Shown here: piece by piece, positions 31,702-39,269 of the stretch | Position numbering within the stretch: position 1 is the stretch's first letter | Layout of the letters: each line of letters starts with the position of its first letter | NCBI RefSeq assembly: GCF_018881965.1 | Contig: NZ_JACVPI010000001.1 | Span: 1,060,018 to 1,124,017, forward strand | DNA: 64,000 nucleotides | DNA from: Polynucleobacter sp. JS-Polo-80-F4 | GTDB lineage: Bacteria > Pseudomonadota > Gammaproteobacteria > Burkholderiales > Burkholderiaceae | Direction of reading: 5' to 3' | The notes under the pieces: generated by a model | Told to the model about the DNA's origin: nothing | What the model saw: only the letters and a program-made list of their open reading frames with translations | The model's database searches: none | Made by a program: the position numbers and the translations under genes

Positions 31702-32832
31702 TTAGGCAGTGTAAGGCTTGTAGCCTGTCACTTCGAGCTTATAACCAGAGAGGCTTGGAACAGGGCTTGGATTGGCTAGTAAACGCATTTTGCCAACGCC
31801 GATATCTTTCAATATTTGGGCGCCAATACCATAGCTTCTGAAATCGGTTTTTCTGGCCAAAGGTTTCTTGGCTTCTTCTTGTGATTGATTCAGTTTCTGG
31901 AACTGTGCCAACCAATCTTGATCATTTGGAGCGGCAATGCCAGAGGCATTGAGAAGAACTGCAACACCAGAGGATGAAGAAGCAATCTCCTCTAGGGCTT
32001 TAGCTAGCGGCCAAGAATGGGTGCTGACGTTAGAGTCTAGGAAATCTAAAACAGTAACCGGCTCATGCACGCGCACCAAGGTTTCTTGTGCTTCAGAAGG
32101 TTTGCCATGCACCAATGCAATATGAATGCAGGAGCTTGGAGTATCGCGATAAATAATGCCTTGGAATTTTCCCCAAGGCGTGATGAATTCTCTGCTACCT
32201 TCGCGAACTACAATACTTTCATGCTGGCTGCGATATTGAATAAGGTCTGCAATGCTGCCAATTTTTAATTGATGCTCTTTTGCAAATTCAAGAAGATCTG
32301 GAAGGCGTGCCATGCTGCCATCGTCTTTCATGATTTCGCAAATCACGGAAGTAGGTGAGCATCCTGCCATTGCTGCTAAGTCGCAACCCGCTTCAGTATG
32401 ACCAGAGCGAATGAGTACGCCACCAGGCTGTGCCATCAATGGAAAGATGTGCCCAGGCTGAACTAAATCACTAGGCTTAGCGTTTGGTGCTACTGCAGTT
32501 TTAATAGTGAGCGCACGATCTGCTGCTGAGATTCCAGTGGTAACCCCATTTGCTGCTTCAATAGATACTGTGAAATTGGTTCCCATGGATGTGCCGTTAT
32601 CACGAACCATCAAGGGGAGGTTTAATTGCTGGCAGCGCTCACGCGTCAAAGTTAAGCAAATCAAGCCGCGGCCATGTTTTGCCATGAAATTCACAGATTC
32701 TGCAGTGACGTGATCGGCAGCAAGGACTAAATCACCTTCGTTCTCACGGTCTTCTTCATCAACGAGGATCACCATTTTGCCGGCGCGGAGCTCGGCAATA
32801 ATTTCTTCGGTGGAGGCAAGGGTATTTGGCAT
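31702..32832 (-). CDS. ribBA: 3,4-dihydroxy-2-butanone 4-phosphate synthase with degenerate GTP cyclohydrolase II domain
   Basis: The first ~200 residues are a complete DHBP synthase (RibB): the [20 protein letters not shown] motif and [13 protein letters not shown] segment are present. The remaining ~170 residues align with GTP cyclohydrolase II but lack its three zinc-binding cysteines: in place of the CxxGDxxGSxRCDCG region the protein reads [20 protein letters not shown]. So RibB activity is expected and cyclohydrolase activity is not. Similar degenerate fusions are known in betaproteobacteria. It heads the ribBA-ribH-nusB operon. No FMN riboswitch was recognised upstream. Confidence 0.94.
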   Translation of the reverse strand: MPNTLASTEEIIAELRAGKMVILVDEEDRENEGDLVLAADHVTAESVNFMAKHGRGLICLTLTRERCQQLNLPLMVRDNGTSMGTNFTVSIEAANGVTTGISAADRALTIKTAVAPNAKPSDLVQPGHIFPLMAQPGGVLIRSGHTEAGCDLAAMAGCSPTSVICEIMKDDGSMARLPDLLEFAKEHQLKIGSIADLIQYRSQHESIVVREGSREFITPWGKFQGIIYRDTPSSCIHIALVHGKPSEAQETLVRVHEPVTVLDFLDSNVSTHSWPLAKALEEIASSSSGVAVLLNASGIAAPNDQDWLAQFQKLNQSQEEAKKPLARKTDFRSYGIGAQILKDIGVGKMRLLANPSPVPSLSGYKLEVTGYKPYTA

Positions 32833-32954
32833 AGCCCTCTATTTTAAGCGCAGGACCTACTTGTTGTTCAGTCCTACTGCAATATCCCATCTTTCTGACG
32901 GCAAGAGCCTTGGGTAGGAGTTTCAGCTCAAGAGCCTAGCTTTGAAAATGGGCA

Positions 32955-33284
32955 ATGCCCCCTAAAAAGCAATTCAACTCAGGACTCCGCCCTCGGAATT
33001 GCCAGGGATTCATTTTGCTGGAGGTTTTAGTGGCTATGAGCATGATTTTGGGGGTCTGGATGGCTTCGGTAGGGGTTTATCAGCGCCTGGCATTAAACCT
33101 AGCCCAGCAAGAGGCCAAAAGATCGCAACTGAGAAAGGAATTGGATGTCTTTGAAACACAAGAACGAGCTAGAGCTAGCTCTCAGTCCCCTAGCAAAACC
33201 TTAATTAATGAGCCTGCTCGAATGCCTAGTCGCAATCGCTCTATGCGCACTGCTACTCAATCCATTGCTAAAAACCAGCGCTGA
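32955..33284 (+). CDS. PilV/PulG-like minor pseudopilin
   Basis: A 109-residue protein with a class III (prepilin) leader: a basic segment, then cleavage expected after Gly in NCQG-FILLEVLVAM, with Glu at mature position 6 by count (position 5 in the classic convention). The rest is short, without a recognised C-terminal domain. The gene overlaps the next by 77 bases in another frame. A nearby ATG at 32948 is out of frame. It is the first of four minor-pilin-type genes that would be processed by a prepilin peptidase encoded elsewhere. Confidence 0.65.
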   Translation: MPPKKQFNSGLRPRNCQGFILLEVLVAMSMILGVWMASVGVYQRLALNLAQQEAKRSQLRKELDVFETQERARASSQSPSKTLINEPARMPSRNRSMRTATQSIAKNQR

Positions 33285-33861
33285 TTTGCTTATCAAGCAA
33301 ATTGAGTTTGAAAAAACACAATCCCTAATCTCAGAAGCAGATCGTGCCTTCGAGCTGATTGGGCGAGCTATTCGTATGGCTGCTTATCGCAATATTCAAA
33401 ATACACAAATAAGCAGTCGAACAGCAGGACATAAAGCAAATGAAACTCTATTTCTTGAAATAAATAAAAAATCCGGATTTCGAGGATCTGATGCTTTGAC
33501 TATTCTCCATGAATTATCGGATGGGGTGGATTTTGATTGCATTGGCAATGCGCTAACAAAAGATCGCACTAAAAATAATTTAGCTATGCAAGGTTTCTTG
33601 GTCGATCGTCAAGCGGGAGTTCCAAAAGGTCAAAAAGTAAATGGTGGCTCGCTGATATGTCAGTCGCTAGATCGTCAGGGACGGATTCAAAATACTACCC
33701 TGATGAATGGCATTAATGGACTCTTTATTGAGGAGCTGACTACCCCTCGTGACCAATCTATTCGGGGTCAAAGGCTATTTAAGATCAAGCTGCAAATGAC
33801 TGACGGGGCTAAGCTCAATATAGATCTAGAGCGTACTTTTGCAACCAGGAATCTGTTGTGA
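33208..33861 (+). CDS. PilW-like minor pseudopilin lacking a leader
   Basis: A 217-residue protein with the hydrophobic pilin N-helix SLLECLVAIALCALLLNPLL, the Glu that normally sits at mature position 5, and a C-terminal region similar to PilW/PulJ-type minor pilins. The initiator Met itself occupies the place of the mature Phe, so the usual basic leader ending in Gly is missing. An in-frame stop lies at 33202-33204, excluding a longer form. The coding sequence overlaps the previous gene. The family call is by pattern. Confidence 0.6.
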   Translation: MSLLECLVAIALCALLLNPLLKTSADLLIKQIEFEKTQSLISEADRAFELIGRAIRMAAYRNIQNTQISSRTAGHKANETLFLEINKKSGFRGSDALTILHELSDGVDFDCIGNALTKDRTKNNLAMQGFLVDRQAGVPKGQKVNGGSLICQSLDRQGRIQNTTLMNGINGLFIEELTTPRDQSIRGQRLFKIKLQMTDGAKLNIDLERTFATRNLL

Positions 33862-34187
33862 TCTTAGCTTGGGTAATTTCACTGCTCTTGCTTTGCTCCT
33901 CCTTGGTGACTTATTTAGAGAGGCTGAATGCATTGCGCATCGTGGAGGTAAAAACAATGCAAGTGGCGCAGAAAAATTTTATTGCTGCTGAGAGTGCAGT
34001 ATTGGAGTGCGAGAAAAATTTAACAGCCCTTACTGATCTCAAAGAGAACGAGTGTTTTATTCAGTCGGTTGGTAAAAACCGTTGGTTGATCTCAAGTAAA
34101 GATAAACCAGCAATTCAGATAGGTGTTGTCATTGATGAAAAAACTGGTCTTGCAAATCGCATGAATTGGCGGCAAGTATTTGAATAA
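33858..34187 (+). CDS. PilX-like minor pseudopilin lacking a leader
   Basis: A 109-residue protein with a single N-terminal hydrophobic helix (residues 2-17) followed by ERLNALRIVEVKTMQVAQKNFIAAESAVLECE, the pattern of PilX/GspK-type minor pilins whose helix continues into a globular head. It starts at a GTG that overlaps the previous stop (GTGA). The frame upstream is open back to 33813 but contains no Gly before the helix, so a leader is lacking. The function is inferred from context. Confidence 0.5.
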   Translation: MILAWVISLLLLCSSLVTYLERLNALRIVEVKTMQVAQKNFIAAESAVLECEKNLTALTDLKENECFIQSVGKNRWLISSKDKPAIQIGVVIDEKTGLANRMNWRQVFE

Positions 34188-34728
34188 ATCAAAGAATGGA
34201 TTTAGTCTTCTTGAGTTAATGGCTGTGGTTTTAGTTATTGCTATTGCTGCTATGGCGGCGATGCCTTTATTGCAAGAGCAAATAGCAGCCAGAGAAATTG
34301 ATACTATCGCCAGAAGATTTATCAGTCATGCGCACTTTGCTCGTCAGCAAGCACTTCATTTGGGCCAGCCCGTGCATCTGGTTCCCATTTCTGGTGATCA
34401 GTGGGAGGCGGGGTGGATTGTCAAAAGCGGCTGTATCGGAAAGTCTGTAAAGGCAGGGTGTATCGATAAGCCCTGGTTCACGCAGGCAGGTATTGAGCCT
34501 ATTTACTTTAAAGGGGGTGGTAAGCAGTTCATTGACCCCCATTCTGGCAAGAAGGGCATTTTGTTTAACGCTGCTGGCGCTGCTAAAACGGCTCAAGGTG
34601 GGTTTGTTGCAAATCGTTTGATCCTGGGTCACAGCCGGAGCCCCAACTTGGAGCGGCAAATGATTCTGGGTAGCGGCGGGCGATGGCGCATCTGTGATCC
34701 CACGAGAGATGCAAAGCGCTGCCATTGA
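34180..34728 (+). CDS. GspH/FimT-family pseudopilin
   Basis: A 182-residue protein with a textbook prepilin leader and helix (NKSKNG-FSLLELMAVVLVIA), cleavage expected after the Gly at about residue 7, and a C-terminal GspH/FimT-like domain with a small Gly-rich end (LGSGGRWRICD). It starts at TTG 34180, overlapping the previous stop by eight bases. Together with the three genes upstream it forms a minor-pilin priming set for a type IV pilus. ribD follows in an overlapping frame. Confidence 0.82.
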   Translation: MNKSKNGFSLLELMAVVLVIAIAAMAAMPLLQEQIAAREIDTIARRFISHAHFARQQALHLGQPVHLVPISGDQWEAGWIVKSGCIGKSVKAGCIDKPWFTQAGIEPIYFKGGGKQFIDPHSGKKGILFNAAGAAKTAQGGFVANRLILGHSRSPNLERQMILGSGGRWRICDPTRDAKRCH

Positions 34729-34745
34729 ATGGTTTAATAGACCCT

Positions 34746-35864
34746 ATGTACAGCGCAGTTGACCACCAGTTTATGAGCGAGGCAATAGCCGAGGCTCAAA
34801 AAGCACTTTATTTATCCAACCCTAATCCTAGGGTGGGTTGCATCATTATTAAAGATGGCCAAGTGATTGGAAGGGGCTTTACGCAAAAGGTTGGTAGTGC
34901 CCATGCTGAAGTTCAAGCTCTAGCCAACGCAAAAGCACTCGGAAATGATCCTATTGGATCAACTATCTATGTCACCTTAGAGCCATGCAATCACACTGGC
35001 CGTACACCGCCCTGTGTAGATGCTTTAATCGCAGCTAAACCGGCCGCTGTATTTGTAGCCATGTCAGACCCTAATCCGCTGGTATCCGGTAAAGGCATAG
35101 AGCGTTTAAAAGCAGCAGGGATTAATGTTCATTGTGGGCTTATGGAGTCAGAAGCACGCTCTTTAAATCCAGGATTTATTTCGCGGATGACTCGAGGCTT
35201 ACCTTGGGTACGTATGAAGATTGCGGCAAGTCTTGATGGTAAGACAGCATTACCGGATGGTCGCAGTCAGTGGATCACTGGATCATTAGCGAGAGCTGAT
35301 GGCCATCATTGGCGTGCACAAGCATGTGCCATTGTGACTGGAGTGGGCACTGTTAAAGAGGATGACCCTAGTCTGAATGTGCGAGATGTACAAACCGAAC
35401 GTCAGCCTTGGTGCATCATCGTTGATTCCAAACTAGAAACGCCACTTACTGCAAAGATCCTAGATGGGCTTGATCAATCTGGCGTCATCATTGTTTGCGC
35501 TAGTCTAGAGAGCTCTGAGATGCAGCAAAAAGCTAAGGCATTTACTGAGCGCGGCATTGAAGTTATTGCTATGGCGAACCCCTTTGGTAAGGTAGATCTG
35601 CCAAAGCTATTCTCATATCTAGCCAAAGAGCGTGAAATGAATGAGATTCATATTGAGGCCGGCTTTAAGCTCAATGGTTCTTTACTCAGGGAAAACTGTG
35701 TAGACGAGTTATTGCTCTACTATGCACCATTCTTCATGGGTGAGGGTATTGGCATGGCCAATATCTCGCCCCTAAATTCTTTGGATGACAAGCAGGGTTG
35801 GAAAGTCATCGATCAAAGCCTATTTGGCTCCGATCTTCGTATGCGCCTAATTAAGAGCCATTAA
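34746..35864 (+). CDS. ribD: Diaminohydroxyphosphoribosylaminopyrimidine deaminase/reductase
   Basis: Two-domain riboflavin enzyme. The N-terminal deaminase has the zinc motifs HAEVQAL and PCNHTGRTPPC; the C-terminal reductase has MKIAASLDGKTALPDGRSQWITG and VGTVKEDDPSLNVR. The frame runs upstream to a TTG at 34725, but ATG 34746 gives the usual MYSAVDHQFMSEAI start and 372 residues. It precedes ribE by 27 bases and so supplies the same pathway as ribBA-ribH across the pilin genes. Confidence 0.96.
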   Translation: MYSAVDHQFMSEAIAEAQKALYLSNPNPRVGCIIIKDGQVIGRGFTQKVGSAHAEVQALANAKALGNDPIGSTIYVTLEPCNHTGRTPPCVDALIAAKPAAVFVAMSDPNPLVSGKGIERLKAAGINVHCGLMESEARSLNPGFISRMTRGLPWVRMKIAASLDGKTALPDGRSQWITGSLARADGHHWRAQACAIVTGVGTVKEDDPSLNVRDVQTERQPWCIIVDSKLETPLTAKILDGLDQSGVIIVCASLESSEMQQKAKAFTERGIEVIAMANPFGKVDLPKLFSYLAKEREMNEIHIEAGFKLNGSLLRENCVDELLLYYAPFFMGEGIGMANISPLNSLDDKQGWKVIDQSLFGSDLRMRLIKSH

Positions 35865-35891
35865 AAATAATTCAAAACTAAAATTACAACT

Positions 35892-36509
35892 ATGTTTACT
35901 GGAATCATTACCGCAGTTGGTCAAATTAAAAGCGCTCAAGCAAAAGGCGATGGCTTGCATTTAGTTGTCGAAGTTCCGGCAGGCTATTTAGATGATGTTG
36001 CCTTGGGTGACAGTATTGCGATTCAGGGCGCCTGCATGACCGCTACCCAGCTAACAAATCATTCGTTTGCTTTAGATATCTCTCGGGAGTCTCTTAATAA
36101 AACCATTGGTCTGGATAAGGTTGGCCCAGTTAATCTTGAAAAGGCCATGCGCTTAAATGATCGCCTGGGTGGACATTTAGTGAGTGGGCACGTAGATGGT
36201 GTTGGTAAAGTCGCGCACTTTGCTCAGGTGGCTAATGATGTTTATGGTTCTTGGTTGTTACGCATTGAGGCGCCCAAAGAGCTCGCGCAATACTTGGCTT
36301 ACAAAGGCTCTATTGTTGTAAATGGCGTTTCACTCACGGTCAATCAGACTGAAGACACGGCAAATGCTTGCATCATCGATATCAATATCATTCCCCACAC
36401 TTTGCAGAACACTACGCTAGGTAACTTGAAGCAAGGTGATGCTGTGAATCTGGAAGTGGATCTTATTGCGCGGTATGTGGCGAGGATGCTAGAAACTCAA
36501 GGTAAATAG
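35892..36509 (+). CDS. ribE: Riboflavin synthase alpha subunit
   Basis: Final step of riboflavin synthesis, converting two lumazine molecules to riboflavin plus a pyrimidine. The 205-residue protein is made of two similar lumazine-binding repeats, the first starting MFTGIITAVGQI and the second around HLVSGHVDGVGKVA. GVSLTVN is present. Names ribC and ribE are both used. The relE-type toxin gene converges on it, with nine bases between. Confidence 0.97.
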   Translation: MFTGIITAVGQIKSAQAKGDGLHLVVEVPAGYLDDVALGDSIAIQGACMTATQLTNHSFALDISRESLNKTIGLDKVGPVNLEKAMRLNDRLGGHLVSGHVDGVGKVAHFAQVANDVYGSWLLRIEAPKELAQYLAYKGSIVVNGVSLTVNQTEDTANACIIDINIIPHTLQNTTLGNLKQGDAVNLEVDLIARYVARMLETQGK

Positions 36510-36518
36510 ATTTACCTC

Positions 36519-36809
36519 TTATTTTCTGGTTTCTGCTTTTCGATATACCGCATCTTGATCCCGCTTACCGACAGCAATTACTAGAACTACAAGCCTGCGA
36601 TCAATGACTTCGTAAACAAGTCTGTAACCGACGGTTCTCAGTTTAATTTTATAAAAGTCGTCTAAGTCGCCATGAAGTTTTGCTGAGGGTACTCTTGGAT
36701 TAATCAGGCGCTTCTGTAATTGCTTTTTAAATTGTTCCTTTATTGAGTTATCTAATTTTTGCCATTCTTTTAGCGCAAGAGTATGAAACTCAAGATTAAA
36801 GCTCTTCAA
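36519..36809 (-). CDS. RelE/ParE-family toxin
   Basis: A 96-residue type II toxin, probably an mRNA interferase of the RelE group. The segment NLEFHTLALKEWQKLDNSIKEQFKKQL is the family start, then KLHGDLDDFYKIKLRTVGYRLVYEVIDRRLVVLVIAVGKRD, the RelE-type beta-sheet with the Lys/Arg-rich active face. It overlaps the antitoxin gene by 14 bases. Which cellular RNA it cuts is unknown. Confidence 0.9.
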   Translation of the reverse strand: MKSFNLEFHTLALKEWQKLDNSIKEQFKKQLQKRLINPRVPSAKLHGDLDDFYKIKLRTVGYRLVYEVIDRRLVVLVIAVGKRDQDAVYRKAETRK

Positions 36810-37050
36810 GCTTCACTTTCACGGTTTTGCCACCTTTGCGAGCCTGAATGGTTTTAATGAGCGAGACATCATCAATTAGATCGAGCAGCGCTTCATAAGC
36901 CTTTGCCGACAAAAGATAGGCTTCGGGCTTGTTGTGGTTTAAGACGGCTACAGGAAGGTCGCCAGCGATTTCCATGATCTTGCTGGGATTGCGTCTTAAG
37001 TCAGTCATGCTGACTGTGGTTTTGGCGTGAATAGTCTGTGTAAGGCTCAT
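36796..37050 (-). CDS. Phd/YefM-type antitoxin
   Basis: An 84-residue antitoxin that should bind the neighbouring RelE-like toxin and repress the pair. The N-terminus TIHAKTTVSMTDLRRNPSKIMEIAGDLPVAVLNHNKPEAYLLS is typical of the Phd/YefM fold. The frame extends to 37107, but the ATG at 37050 gives the proper start. Upstream, ATAAT and ATTAT form a short inverted repeat that might be an operator. It lies between ribE and queC, both on other transcripts. Confidence 0.9.
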   Translation of the reverse strand: MSLTQTIHAKTTVSMTDLRRNPSKIMEIAGDLPVAVLNHNKPEAYLLSAKAYEALLDLIDDVSLIKTIQARKGGKTVKVKLEEL

Positions 37051-37104
37051 ATAAAAATACCCATAATTTAGTGCATTATTGTGTGCTTTTTTATAAATGT
37101 CAAA

Positions 37105-37128
37105 CATAAAAAAATAGGGCCTTAAGGC
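37105..37128 (-). terminator. Terminator after queC
   Basis: On the minus strand, the palindrome GGGCCTTAAGGCCC (37128-37115) is followed by TATTTTTTT. It would end the tol-pal-cpoB-queC transcript just before the toxin-antitoxin pair. Confidence 0.8.
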
Positions 37129-37156
37129 CCCATGGGTTTGACTGATTAAAACGGGT

Positions 37157-37891
37157 TTATCTGTAGCGGGTTGGATCGGCTAGATTAGCCTGCTTAAAAC
37201 CCGCCTGTCTTAATCTGCAAGACTCACATTCACCACAAGCTTCACCCAAATCATTTGCTTGGTAGCAAGAAACTGTTTGGGAATAATCCACACCTAGAGT
37301 GCTGCCCAGTTGAATGATTTCGGCTTTAGTGAGGCTGATGATCGGTGCGTGTACCCGAAAGCGATTCGCATCATTCATAGCTTCTACACCCGCTTTGGTG
37401 GCTAGGTTGGCCATATGTTCAAAAGAGGCTACATATTCTGGTCGGCAATCTGGGTAACCTGAGTAATCCACTGCATTAGCGCCATAGAAAACATCGAGAC
37501 CGCCTAATGATTCTGCCCAGCCCAATGCAAGCGATAGCAAGATCGTATTGCGTGCTGGTACATAAGTGATGGGAATTTCTTGATCTTTGCCGGGGGTGAT
37601 GGGAACTGCGATTGAAGAATCAGTTAAGGCTGATCCCCCAAAACGGGTGAGATCTAAATTCACCACTTCATGACGAGCAACACCAATTTGTTTGGCAATA
37701 TGTTTGGCTGCAGCTAACTCTGAAGAGTGGCGCTGGCCATAGCCAACTGATAAAGCATAAGGCGTGTAACCAAGATCTTTAGCAAGCGCTAGAACGGTAG
37801 TGGAGTCCAAGCCACCAGAGAACAAGATGACCGCTGGAGCGCCTTGCTTACGGGGCGCGAGCGATTTAAATGCAGCAGACAAATTAGACAT
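37157..37891 (-). CDS. queC: 7-cyano-7-deazaguanine synthase
   Basis: ATP-dependent step in queuosine precursor synthesis, 7-carboxy-7-deazaguanine to preQ0. The PP-loop [10 protein letters not shown] is near residue 25, and the zinc-binding cysteines are in [19 protein letters not shown] at the C-terminus. The open frame begins at 38008 but overlaps cpoB; ATG 37891 gives the standard 244-residue protein and sits 10 bases after cpoB. It is the last gene of the Tol-Pal run. Other que genes are not in the window. Confidence 0.96.
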   Translation of the reverse strand: MSNLSAAFKSLAPRKQGAPAVILFSGGLDSTTVLALAKDLGYTPYALSVGYGQRHSSELAAAKHIAKQIGVARHEVVNLDLTRFGGSALTDSSIAVPITPGKDQEIPITYVPARNTILLSLALGWAESLGGLDVFYGANAVDYSGYPDCRPEYVASFEHMANLATKAGVEAMNDANRFRVHAPIISLTKAEIIQLGSTLGVDYSQTVSCYQANDLGEACGECESCRLRQAGFKQANLADPTRYR

Positions 37892-37901
37892 GGCTGATGA
37901 A

Positions 37902-38633
37902 TTACTTGGCGCCAGCAATGAGTTGCTGCGCATCTTTAGCTGCATCAGTGTCTGGGTACTTAGCAATAATGTCGCCAAAGGTTTTCTTGGCTGCCGCTTT
38001 ATTACCACTCTCTAATTGTGAGTTACCTAATGTGACCATCGCAGCAGGAACACGCGGGTGGTTAGGATATTTCTTAATCAGGTTTTGTAACTGGCTGATA
38101 GCGCCAGCATATTCTTTGTTGGCATATTTGCTGTTACCACTCCAGTACAGAGCAAGGGGTAGGTAAGGGCTCTTGGGGTATTTAATAGTAAAGGCTGAAA
38201 ATCCTTCATCAGCTTTTTTGAGATTACCCGTTTGAAATGACTTTAAGGCATCGTCATACGCCTTCTTCTCGCCAGGCTGTACTGTGCCGCTGACGCCTTC
38301 GATGGTGACAGTGCGGGGCTCAAAATTCCCTAAGCGAGTATCGAGATCTTGGTAGTAAGTCTTCTGACTGCTGTTAATGTCTTCACCTTGCTTTTGAAGC
38401 TCTTCCACTTTGCCACGCAGCTCTGCATTCTCAGTTTTGAGTTTGTCGATCTGGCCTTGCAACTCAAGCTGGGTGGTGGCTAGAGACTTACGCAGGTCCA
38501 GAATAGCCTTGCGCGCTTCGTCATCGGAGAAGAGAGCCCAGGCACTATTAGATGCACCCAAGCAAATGAGGGCAGCACTTAAACAAAACGCTCGTGAGAG
38601 CGTTTGTTTTGCAGAGTGAGAAAGCGTCATCAT
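37902..38633 (-). CDS. cpoB: Tol-Pal system protein CpoB (YbgF)
   Basis: Periplasmic protein that coordinates Tol-Pal with peptidoglycan synthesis. The 243-residue protein has a signal peptide (ending near SAWALF), a coiled-coil region with [31 protein letters not shown], and a C-terminal TPR domain of three repeats beginning [22 protein letters not shown]. Start overlaps the pal stop by one base. The length is normal. Confidence 0.95.
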   Translation of the reverse strand: MMTLSHSAKQTLSRAFCLSAALICLGASNSAWALFSDDEARKAILDLRKSLATTQLELQGQIDKLKTENAELRGKVEELQKQGEDINSSQKTYYQDLDTRLGNFEPRTVTIEGVSGTVQPGEKKAYDDALKSFQTGNLKKADEGFSAFTIKYPKSPYLPLALYWSGNSKYANKEYAGAISQLQNLIKKYPNHPRVPAAMVTLGNSQLESGNKAAAKKTFGDIIAKYPDTDAAKDAQQLIAGAK

Positions 38634-39139
38634 TAGTTTGTGATGTAAACAATGTCAGCGCGGCGATTTTCTGCCCAAGCTGCCTCATTGTCACCTTCGG
38701 CTTTTGGTTTTTCTTTACCAAAGCTGACTGCTTCCATTTGATCGTCAGAAACACCCATCAAGTTCAATGATTTGCGTACGGCATCAGAGCGACGTTGGCC
38801 AAGTGCTAAGTTGTATTCAGCGGTACCGCGTTCATCGGTATTACCTTGAATAATCACTTTCTGCTTAGGATTGGCTTTTAAGAAGCTTGCGTGAGCAGAT
38901 AACATTTTTTGATATTTAGTCTGAACGGTATATTCGTCAAAGCCAAAGTAAACACTTTTCTCAAAGAGTGGGCTGCTAGGATCATTCCATGGTTGTGAGC
39001 CAAATTTGCCACTACCGCCACCGCCACCATTAGCAGCATCCGTGTCATCTAGCTTGACGCTGGAGCATGCCGCCATAAGAAGTGCTGTTGCGCCGATCAG
39101 GGCAAATGTCGCTGCACGACGTGCGATAGAAATCTTCAT
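38633..39139 (-). CDS. pal: Peptidoglycan-associated lipoprotein Pal
   Basis: Outer-membrane lipoprotein that binds peptidoglycan. Lipobox LLMAAC-SS ends at about Cys25. The OmpA-like peptidoglycan-binding domain shows VYFGFDEYTV, IQGNTDERGTAEYNLALGQRRSDAVRKSL, the standard diaminopimelate-binding motif. The 168-residue length is typical. A 130-base gap separates it from tolB, so it may have its own promoter. Confidence 0.97.
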   Translation of the reverse strand: MKISIARRAATFALIGATALLMAACSSVKLDDTDAANGGGGGSGKFGSQPWNDPSSPLFEKSVYFGFDEYTVQTKYQKMLSAHASFLKANPKQKVIIQGNTDERGTAEYNLALGQRRSDAVRKSLNLMGVSDDQMEAVSFGKEKPKAEGDNEAAWAENRRADIVYITN

Positions 39140-39225
39140 GAATTTTCCTTTTTCCTACAGACTGAATCTATAAATGAATCAATAGACAATATTATGCCCC
39201 TAAGAGCATCAAAAGTGACTATTTC

Positions 39226-39243
39226 AACCCCTAAAAAGGGGTT
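39226..39243. other. GC-rich hairpin between tolB and pal
   Basis: AACCCC (39226-39231) and GGGGTT (39238-39243) can pair around a six-base A-rich loop. On the transcribed minus strand no T tract follows, so it is not a clear terminator; it may stabilise or process the tolB-pal mRNA. Confidence 0.4.
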
Positions 39244-39269
39244 TAGGCGTGTGTAGGGGTGCCCTCAGC

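Noticed and set aside
32833..32954. FMN riboswitch upstream of ribBA
   Set aside because: The gap is only ~120 bases and I do not find the conserved AGGGYRAA and CCNGACNG-type blocks on the minus strand. A 9-base direct repeat CAAGAGCCT at 32902 and 32929 is the only visible structure.
34267..34725. 152-codon minus-strand frame opposite the FimT-like gene
   Set aside because: It is a shadow of the pseudopilin coding sequence, and its codon pattern and protein look random.
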